A DNA stretch of 64,000 bases from Anseranas semipalmata. Its lineage: Eukaryota; Chordata; Aves; Anseriformes; Anseranatidae. Of this stretch, positions 23,716-36,722 are shown in pieces. Below the pieces are notes generated by a model. That model was not told the origin of the DNA, did no database searches, and saw nothing but the letters and a program-made list of their open reading frames with translations. Positions within the stretch are counted from its first letter, which is position 1. Each line of letters opens with the position of its first letter. The position numbers and the translations under genes are program-made. The stretch lies in NCBI GenBank assembly GCA_013399115.1, contig VXAA01004388.1, positions 1,697 through 65,696 of the forward strand. The letters run 5' to 3'.

Positions 23716-26340
23716 TATGAAGGAAGTGTACTTATCCAGACTTAGAATTAATTTTTGGAAACTTACAGTAGAATTAAGTGGCAAACAGACTAGAGGGTGA
23801 AGTTTATTTTTCTTTTGCTTTGCCCTGTTTCTTTATTTAGTTTGTAGCTGGCTCCCAAGAAGAAATTATTCTAATTATTTTTCTCTGGTTAGAAATGTCA
23901 GTATGTACAGAGAAGCTAACCTCCTTGACTCGCTATGTTGTTTTTACCCTGGTGACAGGAGGTCCAAAATATTCTCTTCGTAGCATAGCTGCTGGTTTTT
24001 TTTTTCTCTTTGAAAGCCACATATCAGAAAGAGGTAATTCTGGAAATAGGGGATATAGGCACTGTGCATAAATGCATATGCATTTCTGTGCACATATGTA
24101 TGTAAGTGTAAATAAATATGCCACTGTAAACCCTGATACTGCTATTATTGACTCAGCATCTCCAGAAGGAGAAGAGACAGGAGATAAAGATGAAATGTTT
24201 TTCCCTAAAGTGTCAGCTGCTGAACTGCTCATTCACATTTAGTCTGCTGCAACCTGTTCCCTCTCTTCTTCCCTCCCCATTTATCTAAGTTTTGTGACTA
24301 GGATGCAAATAACAGGCAATCTCAAAGACTGCAAGGGTGAGAAACAGTGAGGCTTCAACTTTAGGAAAGGGTGATCTGGACTTAATGTCACTCTGATGGA
24401 TGAATCTTTTTGAGCTACATATGAAATTAAATTTCTGGAGGCAGAAAGCCTCAGGCATTTCTGCTACACTTACATTATATTGTGTATGACGTAGGAAACA
24501 CTTTGTTGCTAATGGGATTATTACGTATAGATACTCCAGAATAAGCTCTAATAGCCTGTTTTAGTTTTGTGTGTACAAATAAAGTTGTATTTTCCAACCT
24601 GAAATATGAAGCATTTAATTTTCTTCTTTATCACTGAAAATGCTATGGTAAATTCATGCAGAACTTAAATCCCTACACCTTTGTAAGTTGAACACTCCCC
24701 TTTTTCTTTTTTTTAATTAAAGAAAAAAAAACATATAAGACCTATTTATTACTTTGGTCTGAAAGCAGAACTGAGTAATTATTAATCCCTCCTCATTTTG
24801 CTAAGTTATTTCACAGTCCCAGTGGGCAGGTTAGAGGAACCCTTGGCATTTAAGAGTAAAGCCAAACATTTCAAGTTCAATACCTATCATCAAGTTCCTA
24901 AAAGCTGGCTTGGTATATTCAGAAAAACTAAGTAAATGTAAATCCCACTAAGTTTTAGTCTACTGAAACATGCAGAAATGAAATGAAGAAATGGCAGAAG
25001 TTACCTCATACTCTCCATCTCCTGCATATTTTAAATATCCCAAATCTATACATGTAAAAACTCACATCACATACAAAGGAAAGAAGATGGGGGTTTGAAT
25101 TTTCAGACTGTCACATTCAGACCTGGTAGACGGAGAACAGTCATACAGAGATGACACGACAGGCAGTGACAGGTATCAGTCAGTGATTTCTTACACATAG
25201 GCAAATCATTGTCCAAAAACAAGTGAAAAGTCACTTTTGTCAGCTTCACTACTTTCCATCAATGCTGTGGGAAACTGAAAATGGAATACCTCAAAACTTG
25301 GTGACATAGATCTTAAGAATACTTTAGATTGCAGGATTGTAGAAATTGATTTGCTAGTAAGAAAGAACAGGCAAGAGGGGTTTTGAAGTAGAAAAGATTT
25401 GATTTCACTAAGTCTTCTAAAAAACTCAGACTAAAATGTACCTAAGTATATCTTTTATAAAAAGCTTCAGTCCACATAATTTTTTTTCCAAATGGAAATT
25501 ACAGATGGGAGTCAATAATTTGAATAGATTGTATTTTTTTCTTTTAAATAATTTTAATTAGAACAACTATTTATCCCCAATAGCTTGACTGAGGCATACA
25601 TATAATAGAATCTTAGCAAGACCACCTCCATCATATTCATCATCATTAAAATGTAATAGCCACAGGTTATGATGTACAGTGTTCTTGTTAAAAGGGCAAT
25701 CACTTTTGTTAACAGGTGCTGTAATGTCACACTAAGTACAGACTGCGACTATTTAGTTTCAAAAATAACTCATCATTTTTCAACTTTTTGTAAAGAAGTA
25801 GGACATCAATAAAATAAAATCAGATTCTTATGATGAATTAGTACAGACATATCTGAATTGCTATATTCTGAGTAATAACTTGCAAAATTAACTTTAGAAC
25901 AAGTGCCTAGAAACTGGTGTTCTATAATATACTTCTGCCAAATCAACATATACAGGCAAGGGCTGTCTACAATCTGAGACAGAGAAACTCCTCATTATAG
26001 TTAGATCAGAGAAGAAGGTGATAGCATGAGTAAATGGTACCAAATTCAAGGTACATAATGTAGATTACCTGTGGTTTCTAAATATAGCACTAAAAGAGCA
26101 ACTTTCTTTGGCACTAACAGTGAGAATCTAATGCCTTGTCCTTATAATGAATAGATTCATCAGTACAAAATCCCTTCCATTCTAGGAAAAGCACGTACTT
26201 TAGGAAAATAAATTAACTGAGTTTCTCACAGGGCTTCTCTCCACTGCTGATAACAGGAGTTGAGACATAGATGTCTAAAACCAAGCAAATGAACCCGGCC
26301 ATATGTGCTTAGATTTGTTTAAATTTCTCTTATACTCCTC

Positions 26341-26363
26341 AAAAAAAAAAAAAAAAAAAAAAA
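26341..26363 (+). repeat. Poly-A tract, 23 bases
   Basis: The tract is an uninterrupted run of 23 A residues, the longest homopolymer in the window apart from gaps. The upstream sequence is not a recognisable retrocopy, so it is recorded only as a mononucleotide repeat. Confidence 0.95.
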
Positions 26364-26842
26364 GTATTTTGGGTAGAAATACCTATCACCAGAGAAACCA
26401 ATTCAAAGATTTTAGTACACTTTCCTCTGATTTAGACTTGTAAAGGTAGTTGGTAAGTTCTCTGTCCTAACAGTCTGAATACTTTTGCCTTTCTTACCTG
26501 GTGTTTATCACCATTTTTTGACTGTCTATAGCAGGCTCTAATAAATTGATAATGAAAGGCATTGTTTCAAGCTGTGGAAAACTTGGATCTTGAATACTGA
26601 GGCGCTGATTTGGGAAGCATGCTAATGTCTCTTTTTTGTCACCAGAACTCCACAAACACAGCCCTTCAGAAGTAAAAGGGATGCATTATAACCTCCAACA
26701 TAATCTATTTGCCAGGGAGTAATTCAGTAATTAAGAAAAAAGAAAAGAGGAAGTCATAATGTATTGTTAAGTAAGTATTTGGCATCATTTATCTTGCTGG
26801 AAAGGGAAAAAAATGTCCCATCAGAAATTAAATTATTTGAAG

Positions 26843-26900
26843 CTGATGCATTATTTAGTATTACAGGAATTCTGATGCACTGTTTAGTATTACAGTTCAT
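26843..26900. repeat. 29-bp tandem duplication
   Basis: Two units start at 26843 and 26872. Both begin CTGATGCA and contain TTTAGTATTACAG, with a few mismatches. Confidence 0.85.
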
Positions 26901-27712
26901 CTCATTTACTGAACTTTTTTTTTCCTAATTCATCAACATAAGTGTGCTGAACAAGAGATAAACTGTAAGAATAAGGAAAGAAAAATGTTGAACTCTTTTG
27001 TTGAGAAATAGGACCTGCTTCAATTCCAATTCAGTTCTTCCTAGTAACAACTCCAAACACTATGAAAACTATCACAACAAATAAACCCATTAATAGGTCA
27101 GTTGTGAAGATAACTAGCTTGCAACACCCTTTAAAGCCCAATGCTCGCTTTATTTTACAAGTACAGCTTCTCCATGTATGCACCAGCAAGACTTACTCTC
27201 ACATAACAGAAAGCCCTTCTATAAATGCTGCATTTTCGAAACTTGGTGAAGGCCTTGCAACCTCTTACTTCACAGGCTTGTATGTAGCCAGCACTACGGC
27301 TCAAAAAAAAACCCCACAGAGGCTGTAGCAGTGAACAACCACAGTCATTTTTAAGCTCATTTGCATTTCTTTTTAAAAGGTAGCAATTAGTTTCTAGAGA
27401 ATATGCATCTGTGAGATATATGGTGAACACATTTGGTGCCAAAACCAAAAGCATTCAACATCCATGCTCATTTGTTTTAAAAATAGGAAAAGTAGAAAAG
27501 CTGCTCTGAAAATAAATTTGGCCGGTAAACTAAAGGAAATTATTAAATGAATTCTTAAAAAATAGTTCTGGGAGATTTTGCATGCTAATTCTAAGATAAT
27601 CTGTAAACCCAAACCAGCACTTTATCACACGTTACCTTCTTTGGGGGAAAAAAAAAAAAAAGAGCATACTGAATTGGAAAATACTAATTTTTCACATCAA
27701 ATACAATAACCA

Positions 27713-27737
27713 TATTATAATTATCTATATTATAATA
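27713..27737. repeat. AT-rich inverted repeat
   Basis: Perfect 9-base arms TATTATAAT (27713-27721) and ATTATAATA (27729-27737) flank a 7-base loop. With only A and T in the arms, chance is likely. Confidence 0.5.
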
Positions 27738-30700
27738 GAGAAACATAATTTTAACTTACCTATTTCCAGTAACAGTCAGGACATTATCAACCATATTGCA
27801 AATTCAATGAAAGATGAACGAAGCCGGTTCATTTTTTAAAAAAAAAGAGAGACAAAACAGAAATGGAAAATTATTATTCATAGTCATCTCCACTCCTGGT
27901 GTATATGAATAACCAAATCATTTTTTCTTAAGGAAACATCTCCTACTTTAATGCCTCTTGATCTTTAAAATCTTGATTTGTTCTAATTCGCAATTAAGGA
28001 ATAAAAATTGTGACAAGCGCTGACATACACGTCACAAGGAATCATACACTTGCAGTTTACACAAGACTAGCAACTTTTCTGTACCAAGTAATCCATAAAA
28101 TAAACTCTAGCTTAAGTTACCAAGCAATTAAGACATTTCTAACAGCTTGCAACATTTTTACAATATCTTACATTTTAATAAATGAAAAAGATAACCATTA
28201 AATATTTTTAAAGCTTTAAAACAGGAAGTGCACATTGCATGAAGTCTGAGAGTGAAACCAACAGACAACACAGGACACAAGAATATTTCCACCGGAATTT
28301 TTGGTATTTTCAATTAGTTTAATTCCAAGCCTCACATTTTCAATTACTGGGTTTTTAGTTCTTGGTTTATACAGATTTACATGGTATAGTCTAGAGCTGA
28401 GGCTTCAAAACCATTCTAACACAGTTTGTTGGAAATTGTCAATATTTGCAATGATGGGTCAAGTTCAATTCACTTCTAAAATAATTTTTCCACGTCATCA
28501 TCCAACTCTTTAATAACATTATTGTAGGCTAACAAAAGCATAAGTGCTAGGAATTCAAAGGAGATACGCATCCCATGTTCAAGATGTCTTGATATCCTGG
28601 GATCCCAGATTCATGGTCTCACATTCATAAATATATTTTATCTTGTAAAAAAATGCAAGATGTCTAGTTCTATTTTCAAAATAGGACCATCTAATCTTAA
28701 AAAAAAAAAAAAAAGACAACATAGAATTACCTTTCCAGAAGTGATTTTACAGTTATAAGTAGTTTAATACATCAGTAGTTCATTGAACCCCAAACTCTCT
28801 GTGTCTCTACTCTCTTCTCTAGGTTGTACATTATAATGTTAAAAATATTTTTTGTTGGAACTGCATGAACTTCAGTCCTTCTTACCAAAGCCTTCCATCA
28901 GACTACTCATGCAAAATTTTTAATAGACCTGTGGTTATTTCCCTGATTTTCTGACAGGATTTCCTGTGAATAGCCTTAGTTCACCATACCTCCTCCTTAT
29001 TTCACAGATCACATGGCTTATAAATTTACATTACTATTAGATTGAATACTTCAATTAAATGTAAGGAATTTTAGAAGTAACTTAACTTATAAGGGCAGAA
29101 AAAATCAGTCACTTAACAGGGGCTTAGTAGACATTTACATAACTAAAATACCCATCTTGGTATGTTTGAATATCCATGAGATCAAGTAGAGCACATGGAA
29201 TTCCATTAAGGAAAGCAATATATTAATTGCTTTTGACTTTATTTTTCTTCTTGCAAACTTCAGGCAAATAAGAGTTACAGGTGATTCGCTCTACATAAAC
29301 GTGATTTCTGCTTATTTTTTAAGCTACTTTTTATCCACTTACAGCTTACTATCTGGAGCAGAACAAAAAATGCAAAAGCTCATTTATATAGACATCATAC
29401 TTAATTTCATCACCATCCTTAGTGTTTGGAAAACATACCCTGGACTTCCCTGGGATCAACAATTCAGGTCTTTTGACTCTCTTCTAGGCTAGGAAGATTT
29501 CTTCTCTGTTCTGCTTGTACTATTTGACGAATGAATCCACCCTACTGGTTTTTACATACAACTAAGAACATCTTTTCTACTTTATGCATGACTTCACATA
29601 AACTTTATATTTATATCATAGCCATTTATTTCACTACATATCTTCTCTCTGTTAGGTCTTGATCTTTAAAGAACTCCACGTAGAAAAGCATTATGGAAGA
29701 GAGTATTGCTGTACAAGTACAGAGATACTTACATATAAATTGTATTTATATTTGGTTAACATTCTGGCCAGGCAAATCCATAAAAATGCTTGTCGATACA
29801 GAAATTCATTTAATATCTATGTTAAAATACACAAAAGATTTGTAATTTCTGGATTTATCTGTTTCTTTGTGTGTGTGTTTTCTTTTTAGATTTGCCATCA
29901 TTAAAGCACTTGCTTCTATATACCCTTTCCCAGATCTTTCTATATCCCAAAGTGCAATAAGGTTACTAAAGATAATACCTCATTTTGGGGACAGCTAATG
30001 CTGGTAGCCAAATGTTGACTCTGAAAGAGCACACAGGATTCCCAGAAATGTCTCTTGAGGCCCTGTTTGCTTAATCTGTAGTCTTCTAACATTGATCGCT
30101 CCTCGTTAGCTTGCAAAATCACAACCAAGAGTGGAGGACTAAGTATTTCTTACATTAAATGATGCTCAGCACCCTACTCATTATGTCTTAAAGGAAAAAA
30201 AGTCCACTAATCAAGTTAATCTGCATGATAACACGAATGAAAAGAGAGCATTCAAAGACACTTTGGCATGAAATGTACCAATTCACATGCTTTTCTATGT
30301 GTATTTACATAGATTAACAGGTTGCCAACTAAAGGTGGTTATCATAGAAAACAGAAACTGCACAAATCATCAGAAAACTTGAAAAACATAGTATGAACTA
30401 AACAATAAATTTCCTCTGCCACTAGATGATGTCAACATTCTAGCTTACCTACCAATGTTTCAAAAATCAGTAAGGCACAAATGAGTGACTTCAATACGCG
30501 TTTCAGAAACCTTCAGTCCCCCCTGACAGAGAGAGCAGAGCCTCTCTGGCACTTACAGTCATGACACCGCAGCAGCTATCCCAAACCTTTGAAACCTTTT
30601 AATGATCCTCAAAGTGGCACTGGCAATCGGTATAGTCAATGGAAGAAATGTATCTTAAGAACCATACAAATTCTTATTTGTTACTTCAATAAACCATTTA

Positions 30701-32864
30701 GAAAGGGATAACACATATTCGACAGGGCACTGCGAAATAAACATCTAGACTTATGTTGCAGCATTACTTGAATAGTACAGTTATACTGATAATAAAACCA
30801 TCAATGAAACGGAATAAAATAATATTGCCTCTGTTTATTTATCAGTCCTTGGTGGTGGTTGTCTCAACACAGCAACTCCCTCTATCAAATGCAGCTGTAG
30901 AATATGCTTGGTTTGTTCTATAGACTTTTTCATGTATTTCTCTGTTAGCATCTTCTCTCTTTCTCTCCGTAACTGCCTACCTTTTCTGTTCCTACTACCT
31001 AACAACGGCTGGATCTTGTCCAGTTTATAAACATTCCCCTCTCTCTATACAATCAATTTTCTTTCTCCCTTTTGTTTTCTTTTATGATGGCTGTATACAG
31101 CTCTACCCTTGTAGGCTTCTTTGTAGGCTTTATTTTCCAAACTATCATTTAAGCTTCAATCTGTCATTTTAAATTGCTATAATGAATAAATAGGTACTCC
31201 AAATGAGACTTAAGTCTTTATTTCTTCAGTATACAACAATAGTTTTACTAATGGCACCTAACAGAATACTCAAAAATACAGTTCTCATTTCATTACCATA
31301 ATACACAATACACAGATAATTCTCTTAGGACTACTGTTAAAATACTGTTGCCCTGTTCTTTAATAATTTCTGGATCTGATTAATCTATGAGATGCCACAC
31401 AGACATGCAACTTACTGTAAAATTAGATTCTAATTCACCAGATGAAGCAACTCAACTGCCCTACACAAACGGAACACTCCCCACTTCCACATGCAGCCTT
31501 TTAAGGTCTTGTCTGTGTTCCCGAACTTTTAGTCTGAATGAATATCTATTCCTTTTAATGTAATACGTAATGAAGATATTTCTCTTCCTTCAGACAGCGA
31601 AGGAGACGCCAAAATAAGGGAACTGTCCCTGTCCCTGTTCAAAGAACCACTTAAGAATTTTTTTCACTTAATAAAAATTACATGGAATGCACAAACACCA
31701 CTGGAAAAAGAGGCAGACTCCTCATTTATCTCCATCTGGCCACCTATTTCACTCTTGGCTGTAATATAGTCCTGCTTGAATTGTGTGTGAAACATCCTGA
31801 TGCCAGTATGCATCTAGCTGTCCGGGCTCAAAGCAGACCGCTAGGCCAGAGCCAATTAAAGCAGACAGGAGACATAAGATGAAATTTCTTCATGTTGAAA
31901 TATCACTCACATTGTCAGCACATTTTGAAATAGGTCTGCTCTGCTCCCCTTCCCCCCAGTCACATGGAGTTCTGAAATGCAAATGGTTAACTTTGCTCTG
32001 AATCCAATGTATGTTGAGTGATTTAACATCATTTCTGTATTAAACCTCAACAGAGGCTAGGCAGACATTAGGCGTTTCTTTTCAGTCTCCCAGTCACAAC
32101 AGAAACAGGACAGGCAATCAGGCTGCTTCTGAGTATAAATGAGAAAGACTAGTTAAAAGTGTTAAGCATTCCTTGCTCCAAAACATGCATTGCTTTCAGA
32201 CATCGAGGGTCAGGCCGAGTTTAGACTTAGTGGGGGAGAACTGGGGTTTGGGCAGACTCTGACGACCGGGGATACTGCCCACTTAGTACCTTACAGCTCC
32301 CTCCAATTTAACAAAGATAATAAAAAAAAATCCAGTTAGCTTTCTTTCCTATCAAACTTGTCATAAATCTAAATGCTACTGTACCAACAACGTTTAAATA
32401 GGCATACTTTCTGAAACATACCGACTGTTACATTATTCTCTGCCCCACAGACTTTTTCTATTCTCATTATTTTATTCTCATAACATCTTACACAAAAGAG
32501 TCATAGTTTTACAACATCAATCCATTAACATTTTCAAATGGTATTTTATTATCATTTGCATCCCCTTAACAGTGAGCAAACCACTCCTCACAACTTTTTA
32601 TATAAAGACGACATACAGGCAGCTGGACAGTAAATGCACGTGAAGAAAGCTACAAATAGAACAAGATAAAAAAAAGGTTAAATGGAGTAAAAGAATCTCC
32701 CATTTTCTTGGTTAACTGAGGCACAAAGTGGAAAAGTATCTTGTCTATGAGCTCTCCCTCTTCACACATGTGCAGAAACTTCTACTCACCTAGTACATAT
32801 CCCAAGGTACTGGAAAAGGGCAAAGGAAGGATACGCAGAAAGCCTCTAACACTCCTGTGACGTA

Positions 32865-33021
32865 GTCACAGCACCAAACCTATCGGAGTTTAAGAAGCAT
32901 TTGGACTGTGCTGTTAGTCATATGGTCTGAATTTTTGGGCAGACCTGTGTAGTGCCAGGAGTTGGACTTGATGATCCTTATGGGTCCCTTCCAACTTGGG
33001 ATATTCTATGATTCTATGATT
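32865..33021 (+). mobile_element. CR1 LINE 3' end, short copy
   Basis: About 155 bp of CR1 3' end on +. A short ORF2/UTR junction ('gagtttaagaagcatttgga') is followed by 'gccaggagttggacttgatg', 'gggtcccttccaacttggga' and two ATTCTATG octamers at 33003-33018. It is the same 3'-UTR type as the copies at 22975, 58842 and 61742. It is strongly 5'-truncated and codes for nothing useful. Confidence 0.9.
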
Positions 33022-33920
33022 CCTCCTTCTGTAGAGAGGAGTGCCCCTAGAAACCAACACAAATAGCCCCGATTTTCATGACTAACTGCGTCTCTAATTG
33101 AATAAGTAGCTCCCAGCACTAACCAGTGCCTCATACACACCAAGGAAATCAATCTTCATTTCCCAGGTCCAGCTCAAATAAAGACAAGAGTCTAACCTGC
33201 AGTTGCCAATCTTTCTTGCACTAAAATCCAGTGGTTTAATTTACGAGGAACTATAGCCTTCTAAAATAAAGAGCTTGAAAGAAAAGGTATGTATGTCTAC
33301 TTCAAAGACTTCAAATTAAAAAACAAACAAGAAACCCCTCAAAGTGTTTTAGATGTGGTGCTGGAAACGGCATTTTTTCTGACAATCTTGTCAGAAAACA
33401 AATGACTAAGATGAAAGGGTTCACATCACTTCTAAGATAATAAAGGTTTGTCAGACTTTAGCCTGTGATTCTACTTCTACTTCAGAAATTAAAGCAAAAA
33501 GCCATTCAGCCAAATTGTTCTTCTTTGGGCTCACATATATTAAGTTTAGAAATAAATAAAATGCAATCTGGTATTTCCTTTAGATCCTGTGACTTGCCAT
33601 ATATATAGAAAAACAGTATAACTCCCATCCCAATCCCCTAAAATTCAAACAAGCCTTCAACAGCTTAGAAAATGTTTATGTACTGCAGAAATTACTCTAG
33701 CTTCATTCCCTGCATGCTGGATTAGCAGCACCTTTTAAACCAGCATATATTAATCTGTGTGACTCATTTATCAAAAGAAGTAACAGGTCTTTTCAGTAAC
33801 AGATTTCTACCAATATATCACTGTTTCCTGACATGTTATTTAACATCATCAGTATTTACTCAGCTATTTGATTCAAAATTTTTTTTTTTTAAAAAAACAA
33901 CGATGCTTAACTTACTAAGA
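33022..33920. other. AT-rich spacer between two CR1 copies
   Basis: Nothing is recognised in this 0.9-kb stretch. It includes a T10A7-type tract around 33881-33898 immediately before the CR1 5' truncation point. The frame at 33759-34088 starts in spacer DNA and runs into the CR1, so it is not a gene. Confidence 0.6.
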
Positions 33921-34400
33921 AGGAGCAGCTGGAACGCATGGAGCTCTGCCTCGGGATGGTTTAGGAGCAAGCTAAGAGCTGAGGGTCAGAGAAGACAGGT
34001 GAGAGTGGCATTGCAGTGGGTGCCTACTACAGGCTGCCTGGTCAGGAATTACAAGTGGATGAGGCCCTCTACAGACAGATGGAAGTAATCTCCTGTTCAT
34101 AGGCCCTGGTCCTCATGTGTGACTTCAACCACCCTGATAACTCCTGGAAGTACAACACAGCACGGCATAAGCAACCCAGGAGGTTTCTGCAGAGCACTGA
34201 CAGCTTCCTGAGCCTTGTGACAGAGAGGCCAGTGAGAAGTGGCCTTCACAGGGGACTTCATACTCACCAACAAGGAGGGGATCACTGGGGATGTGAAGGT
34301 CGAAGGCAGCCTTGGCTGCAGTGACCACAAGATGGTGAAGTTCAGGACCCTGTGAGGAGGGAGCAAGGGAAAAAGCAAGATCATAAAACTGAATGTCAGA
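33921..34400 (+). pseudogene. CR1 ORF2 endonuclease-domain remnant
   Basis: This is the apurinic/apyrimidinic-type endonuclease region of CR1 ORF2. In one frame 34115-34246 reads 'MCDFNHPDNSWKYNTARHKQ'. This corresponds to the conserved GDFNHPD block, with the glycine replaced by cysteine. After a frameshift near 34250 the next frame carries 'FILTNKEGITGDV' and 'GSLGCSDHKMVKF', which preserves the SDH motif near the catalytic end of the domain. Upstream, stop codons break the frame (for example after 33961 and near 34086). The N-terminal half of the domain is missing. Confidence 0.88.
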
Positions 34401-34759
34401 AGAGCAGACTTTGGCCTCTTCAGGGATCTGCTTGGAAGAGTCCCCATGGGGTAAGCCCATGGAGGGAAGAGGGGCCCAGGACAGCTAGTTAATGTTCAAG
34501 GATCACCTCCTCCAAGATTAAAAGTGGTCCATCGCAATGAGCAGGAAGTCAGAAGAAAAGGCCAGGAGGCCTGTGTGGTTGAACAAGGAGCTCCTGGCCA
34601 AACTCAAACATAAAAAGAAAATACACAGAGGATGGAAGCAAGAACCTGGGAGGAACACAGAGACACTGTGCCAGCACATAGACACAGGGTTATGAAAGCC
34701 AAAGCCCAACTGGAATTGAATCTGGCACGGAATATCAAAGGCAAAAGAAAGGTTTAAGT

Positions 34760-36641
34760 ACGTAAGTGAAAAAAAGGAAGACTAGAAAACACGTGGGCCT
34801 GCAAGTGAATGGGGCAGGGGCTCTAGTGACAATGGACATGGAAAAGGGTGAGGTACTGAATGCCTTCTTCACCTCAGTCTTTACAAGCACGACCAGCCTT
34901 CAGGAATCCCAAATCTCAGGGAGAAAGACTGGAGCAAGGAAGATGTACCCTTGGTGAAATCAGGTCAGGCAGTATTTAAGTAAACTGCACATACTTAAGC
35001 CCATTGGGCCTGATGGGATGCATGCACAGGTACTAAGATGTCTGGCAGGTGTCACTGCAAAGACATTCTCAATAATCTTTGACTGATTATGGCAACAGGG
35101 AGAAGTCCCTGAGACTGAAGGAAAGCAAATGTCACNAAGCACGACCAGCCTTCAGGAATCCCAAATCTCAGGGAGAAAGACTGGAGCAAGGAAGATGTAC
35201 CCTTGGTGAAATCAGGTCAGGCAGTATTTAAGTAAACTGCACATACTTAAGCCCATTGGGCCTGATGGGATGCATGCACAGGTACTAAGATGTCTGGCAG
35301 GTGTCACTGCAAAGACATTCTCAATAATCTTTGACTGATTATGGCAACAGGGAGAAGTCCCTGAGACTGAAGGAAAGCAAATGTCACTCCTATCTTCAAG
35401 AAGGGCAAGAAGGAGCACCCAGGAAACTACAGGCAGTTCAGCCTCGTCTTGATGACTGGGAAGGTGTTTGAGCAGCTAATCCTGGAAAACATTTCCAGGC
35501 ATATGAAGGACAAGAAAATCATCAGCAGTAGTCAGCATGGATTCACCAAGGGGAAGTCATGCTTGACCAACTTGATAACCTTCCAGAGTGAAATGACTAG
35601 CTTGGTAGATGACGGGAGAACACTGGATACTGCCTACTTGGACAACAAATGAGGCTTTCAACACTGTCTCCCATAAGATCCTCACAGAGAAGCCGTTGAT
35701 GTAAGCTGGATGAACAGTGAGGTAGACTGAAAACTGGCTGAACAGCCAGGCCCAGAGGCCCGAATGGTGGCACGAAGTCTTGATGGAAGCCAGTAACTAG
35801 TGGTGTGCCCCACAGGTGAACACTGGGTCCAGTGCTGTTCAGCATCTTCATTAATGACCTGGATGATGAGGCAGAGCATTCCCTCAGCAATTTTACAGAT
35901 GACACAAAACAGGAAGGAGGGGCTGATATGACAGAGGAGTCATCCAGAGGGACCTCGACAGGCTGGAGAAATGGGCTGACAGAAACCTCATGAAGTTCAA
36001 CAACGGGAAATGCACAGTCCTGCACCTAGTGAAGAAAAACCCCATGCACCAGTATATGCTGGAAAGCAGCTTTGTGGAAAAGGACCTGGGGGCCCTGGTG
36101 GACATCAAGTTGAACACACACCAGCAATATGCCCTTGCAGCAAAGAAGGCTAATGGTATCTTGGACTGCATTAGGCATATCAAGTGAGGTGATCCTTCCA
36201 CTCTACTCAGCACTGGTGAGGCCACAACTGGAGTACTGCGTCCAGTTCAAGAGCAACATGGACATATGGGAAAGAGTCCAGCAAATGGCCATGAAAATGA
36301 TTAAGGGACTGGAGCATCTCTCCTATGATGAAAGGCTGAGAGAGCTGAGACTGTTTAGCTCAGAGAACAGAAGGCTCAGGGGGATTTTATCAATACATAC
36401 AAATTCCTGAAGGAACGGTGTAAAGAAGATGGAGCCAGACTCTTCTCAGTGGTGTCCAGTGACATAACAGGACAGGAGGCAATGGGCGCAGACTGAAACA
36501 CAGGTGTTGTCTGAACATCAAGAAACACTTTTTCACTATGAAGGTGCCAGAGCACTGGAGGAGGTTGCCCAGAGAGTGGTGTTTCCCACCATGGAGATAT
36601 TTAAAAGCCGCCTGGACATGGTCCTGCGCAACCTGCTCTAA
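34760..36641 (+). pseudogene. CR1 ORF2 reverse transcriptase and C-terminal remnant
   Basis: RT-region pieces appear in order but in shifting frames. 35449-35652 gives 'GKVFEQLILENISRHMKD' and 'SSSQHGFTKGKSCLTNLI', ending at a stop inside motif A ('YLDNK'). Later a decayed metal-binding motif C encodes 'FTDDTK' (near 35890-35908), where better copies have FADDTK. Then come 'MKFNNGKCTVLHLVKKNPMH' (from 35990) and the C-terminal 'RVQQMAMKMIKGLEHLSYDE' (36270-36330). The final ORF2 stop lies around 36639-36641. The order and spacing are standard for CR1, and the gene is inactive. Confidence 0.88.
34885..35387 (+). repeat. Exact 251-bp direct duplication separated by one N
   Basis: Copy 1 is 34885-35135 and copy 2 is 35137-35387. 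By eye they are identical throughout. Both start AAGCACGACCAGCC and end AAGCAAATGTCAC. The only base between them is the N at 35136. Other CR1 copies have this segment once. The most economical explanation is two contigs with an unmerged 251-bp overlap. Confidence 0.95.
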
Positions 36642-36722
36642 GTGGCGATGCATGAGCAGGGTGGTTGGGGCATACAGCCTCCAGAGGTCCCTTCCAACCT
36701 CAACCATTCTATGATTCTATGG

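Larger units (their letters stand above)
23716..32864. other. AT-rich DNA without recognisable genes
   Basis: No exon or confident transposon is seen. Small features are an A23 tract at 26341-26363, a 29-bp tandem duplication at 26843-26900, A-tracts at 27648-27661 and 28699-28714, and an AT-rich inverted repeat at 27713-27737. Open frames here are short and show no family features. Confidence 0.55.
33921..36722 (+). mobile_element. CR1 LINE, longest copy, endonuclease to 3' end
   Basis: A 5'-truncated CR1 of about 2.55 kb, excluding the duplicated 252 bases. It runs from the endonuclease region ('gagcagctggaacgcatgga') through the EN-RT linker, RT and C-terminal region. The 3' UTR contains 'cagaggtcccttccaacctc', and the copy ends in two octamers at about 36706-36721. 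The 3' type matches the nested copy at 2601-3293. Many stops and frameshifts interrupt ORF2. A 251-bp segment is present twice in tandem around a single N at 35136, which is probably an assembly fault rather than biology. ORF1 and the 5' UTR are not present. Confidence 0.94.

Noticed and set aside
26341..26363. Poly-A tail of a processed pseudogene
   Set aside because: The sequence upstream shows no retrocopy of a recognisable gene and no polyadenylation signal at the right distance.
34960..35418. Two nearly identical minus-strand frames (34960-35142, 35212-35418)
   Set aside because: Both are products of the duplicated segment around the single N, antisense to CR1.
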